Positions 1 to 10,723 of a DNA stretch of 64,000 nt are shown one piece after another. The notes below the pieces were generated by a model, which was not told the DNA's origin, did no database searches, and was given only the letters and a program-made list of their open reading frames with translations. Position numbers and translations under genes: made by a program. Position 1 is the first letter of the stretch. Every line of letters starts with the position of its first letter. The stretch spans positions 13,986,826 to 14,050,825 of the forward strand of contig CM054062.1 in NCBI GenBank assembly GCA_028641055.1. Reading direction: 5' to 3'. Source of the DNA: Alopecurus myosuroides (lineage: Eukaryota > Streptophyta > Magnoliopsida > Poales > Poaceae).

Positions 1-672
1 CACACAGTGATCTGTAATTTCCTTTTTTTTATCTCCATAGAGCATTTCTAATCTATCCTAAAAACTTATGCTAAAAAAAGTTCCCGAATTGGTGGTGTAT
101 AATTTGAGTCATAATATCAACAATTTTATTAGATTCACCGGACGATGTATTTTTATAATGTATTTATCCAATATTTTACTTGTTGATATGCACTTCAATA
201 TATTTGGCCAAAGTTAGAAATGATTGTCTTTGTAGAGAAATTTATGCTCCACGCGTTTGGGAGGGGGTTACTAAAAATTTTCTCACAAAAATATTTATTG
301 TGCTACTGTATTTCTCATTTATCAATCATACAAAACATTGTTTCAAGTATATTTTGATATCATATTAATTCATGCCTTTTATATTTGTATACCACACATT
401 TTAGTAACATTTTAATTCATACTATTTTCTCAAAAATGTGAATACAAATCCAAACATAATTGAACCACGATATTACCCATATCATGTGCCAAATAGTTCA
501 TTATCACACCACATAAAACATGGACCGGTTCCAAACTCTTACATATACTCATGGCAGTTGAAATCAGACTGTCTCAAGAAAATGCATGCTTAAGAACTAA
601 ACAACATCATCTCACACGGAACAATGGGTGATTCCATAAATGCGCATATCAGTTGTATGACCAAATGGCGAA
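1..672. repeat. 3' flank of F-box gene 1, diverged copy of 3170-3890
   Basis: AT-rich DNA downstream of minus-strand gene 1. It aligns by eye over most of its length with 3170-3890; shared landmarks are the block around 183-330 (again at 3400-3560) and the block ending near 630 (again near 3870). The short reading frame at 180-368 matches 3398-3589 and 3948-4139 only because the DNA is duplicated. No gene is supported here. Confidence 0.6.
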
Positions 673-2286
673 TTAAGCATGCTTTTTGCAGCGAAAAGGG
701 TCATCCATATAAAGACCTGATATTTTCTTAAGGTTTGTAGTGATGTCCTCTTTGGGCGACACCAGCATCACTGCAGATATCCCTGTTCGAAATTCTAGAC
801 ACTGCAATTTGTCTCTTATTATGTCGATCGCCTTGTTTGTCGACGAAAAAGTTTCTTCATGCCGCACAACCTGCAAGAATTGCAGCTCTTGGGCATTCAT
901 GGCAATGGACTTGAGAAATGCAAATTCGTTGGGATCCCCTTGGAACGCGTGGATAACCATCCTCTTGACGTGTGATCTCAGGCATTTAACCGAGGTGACC
1001 TCATGCCATAACTCGGCTTGGAGCTCCCAAGTGGCTTCATAGGCAGTTGCAGATTGACCATGCAGGGTAGACTGCAAATTCATATGTAGAGCATGCATGA
1101 TTCTTATAACCTATGATAGCATTGCCAAATAATTAAGTTACCAAAAAATCGGAACCTACCTCGATATGCAGTGTGTCAACATTGGGAAAGCACCTGAGGA
1201 ACCTGGCCAGAATCTTGACTTCCTCTAAGACACCAAAATTCACCTTCAAGGCCAATATCTTGACTTCACTAACCATTGTGTTAGGCTACACAACGCGTTA
1301 CACCGAGATATATATAAATTATTAGCAATGAAGTGTTATATGGTCGTAGCAAAAAAGAAACATGATCGATGGATAATTTGTGGATGGAATAATTCCAAGT
1401 TTTGAGAGAGATGGAGAGGTACCTGGATGGCGGTGTCGCCGATCTGCAGCTTGTGAAATTTTGGCTCTAGGTAGCCAAGCACCCGCAGTTTGGGTGCATA
1501 AGCAATCTTGATCCTTACACCATAAGGCGGTTGCAATAAGATTAGCCGCTCTAGGAGCGGTGCTTCCACTACGGAGAATTCCTCCAACCCAGCCAGACCA
1601 ACGAACACGCATAGGAGGCTTTGGCTGCGGACATGGACGCGCTTGTGGCTATTTCTAGATATTATAAGGGTCTTAAGAACAGGGCATGCAGCAACCAAGT
1701 ACTCGAGATCCTGGTTGCTTATGTCAATTCTTGTCATGCTAAGAAGCTGAAGCTGGGGAAAAATGATGTCAACGCTGCGGAAGAGGTCGGTGGGGAACGC
1801 CCAGGAGTGCAGAAAGATATAGTGGAGCGAGGCACAACCAATGATGTTAGCGGGAAGGCGCACTCGGTTGGGCAGGGTGGTCCTGTTCTGCAAGTTGACT
1901 GACCTTGGGGCCTTGGCAGCGAGGAGATGTGCCCATTCGCCAAGCTCGGAATTCTGGTGGGATAAATCGCAGTGGAGGAGGACGACTCTGCGGAAGGGCC
2001 CAGGGTGGTCGGTGAGAATTCGAGCAACAGCCGTGGCGCGCGAGTGCTCGGGGAGTTCGGCATCGCGCAGGACAAGCGGGGTGGAGCGCCAGATGTGGCG
2101 CCAGCGAGAGGCGAGGACGGCGGTGCGGCCGGCGTCCATGATGGGGAGGCGGGAGATGATGACACCGAGGAGGTCATCGTGGAGGTCGCTAATGCGGTCC
2201 TCCCCGCGGTAGCCGGCATTGGAGAAGGTGGCAAACTCTCCGTACCCCATGGTGGAGGTAGTGAAGGAGGCGACACCATCGCCCAT
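673..2286 (-). CDS. F-box/LRR/FBD-like protein, gene 1, complete three-exon model
   Basis: Exons by GT-AG rules: 2286-1423, 1285-1160, 1071-673. All introns are phase 0 and the lengths (864, 126, 399 nt) give 462 codons. Residues about 30-75 form the F-box (DRISDLHDDLLGVIISRLP, then an ASRWRHIWRSTPL core), which in this family binds the SKP1 adaptor of SCF ubiquitin ligases. Residues about 90-285 are degenerate leucine-rich repeats. Exon 2 encodes the conserved FLRCFPNVDTLHIE block, and exon 3 an FBD-like tail (CLRSHVKRMVIHAFQG, then an AMNAQELQ block). The family's usual role is substrate choice for protein turnover; the target is unknown. The first ATG is used, but a second in-frame Met at about residue 13 is also possible. 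No disabling change was seen. This is the most distant paralogue of the local array. Confidence 0.8.
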
Positions 2287-3169
2287 GGTGGTGAGGCGAG
2301 GGTTTCAAATTGGAGAAGCGAGGCCACGATTTTAAGTGGAGCAGCGAGGCTAGCTGGGCCACCACCCCTTTTACGAGTAGTTTTATTCCTTTTTTTACAC
2401 CGACGATCCAGTGATCCCCAGCCTGGAATGTCCCGTTTAACACACACATGTTCTTTTCCTTAATTGAGCGAATCCATTTGCCACACCAATTTACTCTCGA
2501 AAGAGGCATCAATAGATTCTTAAACTGATTTTTCTTTATTCTAATATATATTTCAAATTTAGATTAAATGTACAAGTGTAGGTCCATTTAACATATCCAA
2601 CGTTCCATTTTTTTTTTACGTTTTGCAATATTTTTTTTATAATTGTACATGATTGTAAATTGAGATCGGTAAATTTATTAGGAAATGTAATGTTTTTTCC
2701 AAGTTTTTTATAATATGTGTTCTACAAACTTTGAGGAATGTCTATGTTAAATAAAATGCTGAAATATATCACATAAATATTTTACACTGCTTCTAAAAAT
2801 ATACCTTATAATGAGCTTGATGGGGCCTCCTCGTGCTGCACCGAGTCTTCCTACGAGTTTCTTGACAACTAATAACGGTGTCAGAGGAGAAGAACGGGCC
2901 CAGTATAATCTGAGCCAGCATGACCTTGATCCGGAACTGGTTATGATCAAGGGAATAGGAAAGAAACACAGTAACCTACAAAAAAGGTAAGAAGCATGGT
3001 CGACTCTTAATTGAGTACAATATCCTCTTGACACAACGGTGGACTTAGCATTTTAGTACAGAGTATGTCATTGATATGCATATAGGTAAAAGTCCACTAA
3101 TGGAAAAAAAGATAATTAGGTGACATACACACAATTATGCAATGGGAAGTTCTGTCCTGATGGTAGATG
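2287..3169. other. upstream and intergenic region of gene 1
   Basis: Positions 2287-2460 are the 5' leader and promoter side of gene 1 on the minus strand; no clear TATA box was identified. Positions 2520-2790 are AT-rich with homopolymer T runs and no supported gene. A short exon-like frame at 2811-2987 is listed separately. The remainder to 3169 holds nothing I can name. Confidence 0.4.
2811..2990 (+). pseudogene. possible CACTA-associated protein exon fragment
   Basis: A 59-codon open frame begins at ATG 2811 and ends in AAAAAG followed by GTAAG, a good splice donor at 2985/2986, so it looks like an exon rather than a chance ORF. Its last third (DLDPELVMIKGIGKKH) resembles a motif I associate with the accessory protein of grass CACTA elements (plant transposase, Ptta/En/Spm type), from memory only. 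No partner exon or element ends were found nearby. It may be a captured or relic fragment, or a chance ORF. Confidence 0.25.
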
Positions 3170-3914
3170 GGTTTTTTGATAGTGTGTAAGATTTTGGGAT
3201 CACACTAAGCGCACACTGATATGTAGTTCCCTTCCTTTTTTTTTATCTCCATACAACATTTCTAATCGATCCTGAAAGCTAAAAAAAGTTGCCAAATCTG
3301 TGGTGCATAATTTGAGTCAAAATATCAACACTTTTAAAGTTTGACCGTTGATTCACCATTCGATGTGTTTTTGTAATGTGTTTATCCAGTATTTTATTTG
3401 TTGATATTCACTTCAATATATTTGGCTAAAGTTAGAAATGATTGTATTTTTAGCAAAATTTATACTCCACGCAATTTGGGGATGGAGGAAGTAAAAAAAA
3501 TTCTCACAAAAATATTTATTGTGCTACTGCATTTCTCATTTATCAATCATACAAAACATTGTTTCGAGTATATTTTGATATCATATTAATTCATACTTTT
3601 ATATTTGTATACCACACATTTTAGTAACATTTTAATCCATACTTTAAATAAATGTGAATACAAACCCAAACACAATTGAACCACAATATTACCCATACCA
3701 TGTGCCAAGAAGTTCATTATCATACCACATAAAACATAGATATTATTCCATGTACATATGTCGGTTCAAAACTCTTACTTATATTCATGTCAATTGCAAT
3801 CAGAATGTCTCAAGAAAATGCGTGCCTAAGAGCTAAACAACATCATCTCGCACAGAACAATGGGTGATTCCACAAAATGCGCATAACCTCATTGGAAGTC
3901 ATGAGATGATATTT
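3170..3914. repeat. orphan copy of the F-box gene 1 3' flank
   Basis: This stretch aligns with 1-650, the downstream flank of gene 1, but is not followed by F-box exons. At the point where coding sequence would begin (about 3890) the similarity stops and a tandem repeat starts. It is probably what is left of another array member whose exons were lost. Confidence 0.5.
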
Positions 3915-4465
3915 GTGTTTTTGTAATGTGTTTATCCAGTATTTTATTTGTTGATATTCACTTCAATATATTTGGCTAAAGTTAGAAATGATTGTATTTT
4001 TAGCAAAATTTATACTCCACGCAATTTGGGGATGGAGGAAGTAAAAAAAATTCTCACAAAAATATTTATTGTGCTACTGCATTTCTCATTTATCAATCAT
4101 ACAAAACATTGTTTCGAGTATATTTTGATATCATATTAATTCATACTTTTATATTTGTATACCACACATTTTAGTAACATTTTAATCCATACTTTAAATA
4201 AATGTGAATACAAACCCAAACACAATTGAACCACAATATTACCCATACCATGTGCCAAGAAGTTCATTATCATACCACATAAAACATAGGTAGTATTCCA
4301 TGTACATATGTCGGTTCAAAACTCTTACTTATATTCATGTCAATTGCAATCAGAATGTCTCAAGAAAATGCGTGCCTAAGAGCTAAACAACATCATCTCG
4401 CACAGAACAATGGGTGATTCCACAAAATGCGCATAACCTCATTGGAAGTCATGAGATGATATTTG
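3365..4465. repeat. 550-bp direct tandem duplication, two copies
   Basis: Copy 1 is about 3365-3914 and copy 2 about 3915-4465, with a period of 550 bp. By eye only two or three bases differ (for example near 3748 versus 4298), so the duplication is recent. The identical 63-codon frames at 3398-3589 and 3948-4139 are by-products. The unit is derived from F-box 3' flank DNA. Confidence 0.85.
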
Positions 4466-4469
4466 TGTC

Positions 4470-4992
4470 TTCCTTGGAGACTCTTCAAGTCAACGGGTTC
4501 AAGTGACATGAGAGAACTTCTCAGTATTGCCAGAAGTTTTAAACAATCTCACTATGCCTTTGAAAAAAAAACACAACTTATTGGGAAGCAATCGCAAACA
4601 ATCAGAATATTAGAGAGTTTTGTAATGTACTTGCACAAACTTATGTAATACGTGCACACACCGGTGCTCAAGATCGTACATATACCTACGCATAGACCAC
4701 TCTGATACCACTATTGGGTTACGTATCCGAATTTTAAAAAAATCGTCCTATGCAACACATATGATCTACCATGCAGGTAAAAACGTGGATATAACTGATT
4801 CGTTACTGATATGAAGCGCGGAAGTAGTGTCGATGACGATGTCGGTGATGCCTGCCAATTCTCCGTATCCCACCTTAGGATATCATGTGCTACCCCTCTG
4901 AGAGCTCGCACACACATGTCCGTCAAAATCCTGCAGCGCTTCGCAATTCAGGACTAGGCACCGCAGGTTTACAATTGAGGTGGAAAAATCCC
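4470..4992 (-). mobile_element. truncated Copia LTR end with primer-binding site
   Basis: On the minus strand an LTR end (4992 down to about 4712, ending in AACCCAATA) is followed by TGGTATCAGAG at 4710-4700, the standard initiator-Met tRNA primer-binding site of plant Copia elements. The sequence just inside the PBS resembles the internal start of the Angela-type element at 59255. The LTR is cut at 4992, where duplicated unit A begins, so only a fragment remains. Confidence 0.5.
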
Positions 4993-5184
4993 AACACATG
5001 GGAAAGAGAGGATAAATATTAGAGCTAGGTATAATCTAGATATGATCATCGTCTACGAATTAGAAGAGGAACTAAATCAATTAGACGGTCTCTAATCAGA
5101 AGTTCTCTAATTTGAGGCTCTAATCTAATTAGAGGACTTCTAATTAGAGGCTCTATTCAATTGGGCGCTCCACGCATAATCTGA

Positions 5185-6166
5185 TGGCTTTACAATGAGC
5201 TTGGGGAACATACCCACAACTGAATTGGGGGCTCCCCAAATCACCAAGAATCGGTTACAAAATAACAAATGAGTAACAATAGGTCTAGGTTTTCCACAAG
5301 GACACCCTAGACATAAATTGCTCAAGTGAATGAGAGGGAAATGAAGAACGGCTTGTTGAAGATATAGATCGGGGCCTTTTCCTTCAATCCTTCGACGATC
5401 AACGAGTTTGGATGGAGCGATTGGGAGATATCTTGAAGTAGCTGAGCTCTTTAATGGTGGATTTCAATTTTGGATGAGCTATCTTGAGCTTGAAGAGGGG
5501 TATTTATACCCCCTCTCGCAATGTAGTTGTTTGAAGCTTTTGTCTGGGGACGGAATATCCGGCCCAAGTGGGATGGAATACCCCCCCTCCCCCGCGTAAT
5601 ATCTGGCCAAACTTTGCCAATATTTCGGCCAAACTTCTGGGTGGCTTCTGAGAGCGTCACAAAAATTCCTTAGCCAAAATTTCATATTCATCCGGAATAT
5701 TCGTCCCTAGGCCAAATTTTTCGGCCCAATATTTTCGGCTGGCTTCTACAAAAGTCGCAAAACGTCCTGAGCCGAATTTATGTGATTGCTCCGGAATACC
5801 TGGCCCTAGGCCAAATATTCCGTTCCAATATTCCGGTCTGACCCGGGAGTGTCATAAGTATGTCCTTTTCCAATTTTCTGATTTCTCTCTGCACCCCGGA
5901 ATATCCGGCCCAATATATCGTCCTCACCAGGGAGTATCACAAGCTGGTCCTTAGCTGAATTTTAGCCAAAATATTTTCCACCGAAATATCCAGCCCAATA
6001 TTCCGGCTTGGACAGTGAGCATCGCAGGCCCTTCTTTTTGACCTTTTTAGTGGCATATGCTTGTAAGATTTATCTCTAAAACCTGCACCATTTAACATAT
6101 TGTTAAATCATCGTTATTGTTGCTATCTAACACACAAAACCTAAAGGATTAAGAAATATTCTTTCA
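5185..6166. mobile_element. 5'-truncated LTR related to the Sirevirus-type LTR (unit A)
   Basis: The stretch parallels the LTR at 41215-42643 block by block: GAATTGGGGGCTCC, the GTTTTCCACAAGG/CCCTAG block, GAGAGGGAAATGAAGAACG, ATAGATCGGGGCCTT, a run of GGAATATCCGG-like motifs, and the end CTAACACACAAAACC...TTTCA at 6166. No internal region or second LTR follows, so it is a truncated or solo LTR. Its twin is at 23106-24098. Confidence 0.6.
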
Positions 6167-6447
6167 TATACTTCCGGTAAACTTTTATAATATGTCCGGA
6201 TTCTTCTCCGTCTCGCCAAATATATTCTTTATCATGAGATATTTGTAGATTTTTATGGGAATAGTTCTTGGTTGTTAAATGAAATATTCACTCTGTTGCC
6301 AGATAATCGTTTTCTCTTCTAATGTCTATGAAGTATATTCATGTTTTTTTCAGATAATATGTCCTTGCATATCAACCAAAAAATTTAATGCATTTCAACA
6401 AGAAATTTGAAAATTTTACTTTCATGAGATATACATGTCGATATGTG

Positions 6448-8793
6448 AAAAATGCTTGTATATATCATGCAATTAGTTAATCTGGTTCTAAAAAATGATG
6501 GATAAATGCACATGAAAATACATATCTTCCTGGTCAATGGAACATTTTCATCACGTCGATAAAATATTATTGTTCCAACCAAATATATCATTCATAAAAG
6601 TCTTGTTTGTTAAGTAAAAAATAATAAAAATATTCTTATCCAAAATTTAAAACAGTAAAAACCTAAAAAAAAGTTAAACAAATAAAAATAGTAGCCAAAA
6701 CGGGGAAAGAAAATTGTATCTAGAAATATTTCATTTGTAGGTGCCGGCCTATTTCAGATACTTGAAGTCTCCCCTCACCCGTAGATGATTTTGAAAAGTA
6801 CTTCTTTCTTGATGGTGAGTTATTGGAAATGAAACAAAAAGGTACATTTCAGAAAGAGAAGAACCACGCCGCACGATCTGAGGATAATGAGCAAATTAAG
6901 AGAGGTACATTCTACAGAAGCAAAGCAAAGAATGACACCCAAGACATGGTACACAACAGGACAATTCTATATATAACTAATTTGAACTGAAAATATCAGC
7001 AGTACAACGCTATAACTAGATATTTTTCGACCTGCAAGTTTATTCTGAACAATTCTACTCGACCGAGCTTTACACAAAATTCTAGCAACACATAACAGTG
7101 CGCATGCACGCATAAAAGACCTTACCAAAGCCTGGAACGATGGAAAATTATATTTGCTAGTTCCCATTTGCAAGTATTACAGCAGCTTCACTTGGCAGCG
7201 TCAGGTGCCATTCGTTCAGAGAGAAGTCCTTGCACAAATTTCTGAACTTACACCGGTTCATTAGCTTACAGTACCTGGCCGGCCGGTTGTTCAAGAAGTG
7301 CTTCAGCTTTGAGAGTTAAAATTACTGAAGATAAACTTCTGATTACAATCAGAAGTTAACTAGACGTGGTAGCATCCGGGACTTTCCGTCCTGATCCTGC
7401 CCGCGAATGTTATCATGTTCAAAAAGGAACAAATCCTGATCCTCTCGTCGCTATGATGCACAGAGAATGGGTAGGTAACATATCAAACATCCTCGGTACG
7501 TATAGCCTGATCATCTGATTACGACATGCCGCGAAACAGGAGCACTATATTTAGATGCTGTTATAATACCAATGCGAAGATACTGCATTACACATGAAAA
7601 ATGCTCGTACGTATATATCATGCAATTAGTCAATCTGGTTCTAAAAAATGATGGATAAATGCACATGAAAATACATATCTTCCTGGTCAATGAAACATTT
7701 TCATCACGTCAATAAAATATTATTGTTCAAACCAAACATATCATTCAAAAAAAGTCTTATTTGTTAAGTAAAAAATAATAAAAATATTCTTATCCAAAAT
7801 TTTAAACAATAAAAACCTAAAAAAAAGTAAAACAAATAAAAGGAGTAGCCAAAACGGGGAAAAAAATTGTATCTAGAAATGTTTCATTTGTAATTGCCGG
7901 CCGATTTCAGATACTTGAAGTCTCCCCTCACCCGTAGGTGATTTTGAAAAGTACTTCTTTCTTGATGGTGATCAATCGTGTTATTGGAAAGGAAACAAAA
8001 AGGTACATTTCAGAAAGAGAAGAACCACGCCGCACGATCTGATAACAATGAGCAAATTAAGAGAGGTATATTCTACAGAAGCAAAGCAAAGAATGACACC
8101 CAAGACATGGTACAAAACAGGACAATTGTATATATAACTCATTTGAACTGAAAATTTCAGTAGTACAACGCTATAACTAGATATTTTTCGACCTGCGAGT
8201 TTATTCTGAACAATTCTACTCGACCGAGCTTTACACAAAATTCTAGCAACACATAACAGTACGCAGCTTACCAAAGCCTGGAAGGATGGAAAATTATATT
8301 TGCTACATTCCCATTTGCAAGTATTACAGCAGCTTCACTTGGCAGCGCGTCAGGTGTCATTCGTTCAGAAAGAAGTCCTTACACAAATTATTGAACTTAC
8401 ACCAGTTCATTAGCTTACAGTACCCAGCCGGCCCGTTGTTCAAGAAGTGCTTCAGCTTTGAGAGTTAAAATTACTGAAGATAAACATCTGATGTACAATC
8501 AGAAGTTAACTAGACGTGGTAGCATCCGGGACTTGCCGTCCTGATCCTGCCCGCGAATGTTATCATGTTCAAAAAGGAACAAATCCTGATCCTCTCGTCG
8601 CTATGATGCACGGAGAATGGGTAGGTAACATATCAAACAAGCTCGGTACGTATAACCTGATCATCTGATTATAATGACCAAAATTGACAGAAGCAAAGTA
8701 ACTGACACTTACGAGTTACGACATGCTGCAAAACAGGAGCACTATATTCAGATGCTGTCATAATACTAATGCGAAGATACTGCATTACACATG
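6448..8793. repeat. 1.15-1.2 kb tandem duplication in the gene 2 3' flank (unit A)
   Basis: Copy 1 is about 6448-7596 and copy 2 about 7597-8793. Anchors include CATGCAATTAGT (6466 and 7619), the block near 6905 and 8067, and the block near 7521 and 8714. The copies differ by scattered changes and small indels. The same structure is in unit B, so it predates the segmental duplication. No gene is supported; the 60-97-codon frames inside are not conserved in position or length. Confidence 0.75.
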
Positions 8794-10379
8794 AAAAACA
8801 ACACTTGTCTTTTGGGTACTTCTGCCTGCTTCAACTCTTAACAGTAGTATTCATAGTCATATCTACAAGCTAAACAACATGATCCTGCAGAGAACAGTCA
8901 GCGATTCACAAAACGGAGTGGATCAACCATGTAAACAGACGGTGAATCAACCAAGCATTCAGAAGTGAAAAGGGTTTCGGACAGTAAGATCGGCTGCTTT
9001 CTGCAAGCCCGCACGAAAGCCCACTGTCGGCAACACCACCAGCACTCCAGAGATCCCTGTTCGAAACCGTAGACACTGCAATTCATCTTTCATCTCGTTC
9101 ACTTTGTCGGTCGAAGGAACAGTTCCCTGTTGCAACACAACGTGCATAGACTGCAGCTCCTGGGCATTCATGGCAATGAACTTGAGGAACTCGAATTCTT
9201 CTCGATCCCCACGGAATTTGTGGACAATCAGCTTGTTGACGTGTGATCTCAAGAATTCAACCGGACTGACCTCCTGCCAGAACCTGGCATGATGATGCTC
9301 CCCACTGGGTTCATTGGCAGTTACAGACAGGGTAGAGTACTGGTGCTCCCCACTGGTTTCATTGGCAGTTACAGATGGATCACGCAGGGTAGACTGCAAA
9401 ATGCGAACCAAAGCATGAAAAGATAAGTTTCATATATGGATCATGCTGCAAGATAGCATTGAAAAATGATCCGACTGACTGAAGGAAACTGGCAGCTACC
9501 TCGATGTGCAGCGTGTCAATGTTGGGAAAGCATCTGAGGAAGCTGGTCAGCATGTTGAGCTCCGAGAGGACACCAAAATTCACCGTCACCGCCAATATCT
9601 TGACACTCGGAATCGCAGTGCTCGCGCTTGCCACTGTGTCAGGCTGCAAATTTGGTCCACCAGGACAGGTAGACATAGTAACGCATTGACTGATTTATGA
9701 TCAAAGAGGAGAACATGATGAATGGATGGAACAATTTCGATTTGATAGAGAGCTGGAGTTGATCAATGTGGCCGTACCTCGATCAGGATGTCCCCGATCT
9801 GCAGCCTGTGAACTCTTGTATCCAGGTAGCCGAGCACACGCAGGCTGGCTGCACAACCAAGATTGACCCTCACCTCATTGTCCGGCAGAAACAAGACGAG
9901 GCGCTCCAGGAGCGGCGCGTGCACCACCGTGAAGTCCCGCACCCTGGACAGCCCAACGAGGGCGCACCGGAGGCTATGGCTGCGGAGACGTACGCGCCTG
10001 GGTCTTCCGCTGTTGAGCTCAAGGGTCTCCAGAGCGGGGCAGGCAACGATCAGGTGCTCGAGGTCTTCCTCGGTTATGACAACCGTTAGCAAGGTGAGCC
10101 ACCGGAGGTGGGGAAGAGAGATGTTGGCGCCGCGGGGGAACACCCAGTGGCCCAGTAAGAGCTCTTCGAGCGAGCCGCAACGGAGGACGTCGGCGGGGAA
10201 GGTGTTGGGCCGCTGGTCCGGGTCGAAACCGTTGACGAGATGGAGTTTCTGGGTGCCCTTGTCGGCGAGGACGAGCGGCCACTCGGGGAGCCCAGCGTCC
10301 AGGGTGTCGAGCCTGCAGTCGGTAAGGCGGACGGAGCGGAAGTGGCCCGGGTGCTTCGCGAGGACTCGGGGGACTAGGG

Positions 10380-10388
10380 CGTCGCGCA
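10380..10388. repeat. 9-bp target site duplication, left copy
   Basis: CGTCGCGCA, repeated exactly at 18589-18597. The empty site is visible once in unit B, within gene 3 exon 1 near 28458. A 9-bp duplication is the standard mark of Mutator-type transposition. Confidence 0.95.
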
Positions 10389-10498
10389 GGGCCAATAGCT
10401 CCTGTGCGACGTGTTTCAGTTGAATTGGAAGGAATGCGACGTTTTTCGATGAAATAGCCTACGTGCGACGGATTGGAGGGAGTAAATAGCTCACGGCC
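10389..10498 (+). repeat. MULE terminal inverted repeat, left
   Basis: 110 bp, matching the reverse complement of 18479-18588 with about six mismatches and no gaps. MULE TIRs usually contain the transposase binding site and the promoter of the adjacent gene. The transposase ATG is 226 bp inside the TIR's inner end. Confidence 0.93.
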
Positions 10499-10723
10499 GA
10501 ACAGGCATTAAAACCTTAGTCAATTAGTTCCATTTGCGTTAAGACATGTCCTAACTAATTTGCCCCCAAATTAATTAGCACCGCATCCCCTCAAACTGCC
10601 CGCGCTCGAACTGAACTGTCCTGCCCGCGCTCATTTCTTCAGCTCTGGCGGCGGCGGCGGCGGCGGCGGCGGAGCCCTCTTCTCGGCGGCAGCGGATCCG
10701 CTCCCCTTTCGGCGGCGGCGGCC

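Noticed and set aside
1734..2463. Long frames in both strands over F-box gene 1 exon 1
   Set aside because: Composition shadows of the GC-rich exon; the spliced F-box frame explains the region. The same holds for 9766-10423, 27823-28761 and 31439-32260.
4700..4710. tRNA-like TGGTATCAGAG
   Set aside because: This is a retrotransposon primer-binding site complementary to a tRNA end, not a tRNA gene. No tRNA gene was recognised in the window.
6385..6591. 68-codon frame identical in units A and B (24317-24523)
   Set aside because: The identity reflects the recent segmental duplication, not selection; it has no coding signature.
10460..10485. Stowaway-MITE-like phrase GGATTGGAGGGAGTA
   Set aside because: It is part of the MULE terminal inverted repeat and recurs at the mirrored position at the other end; no TA duplication or partner end.
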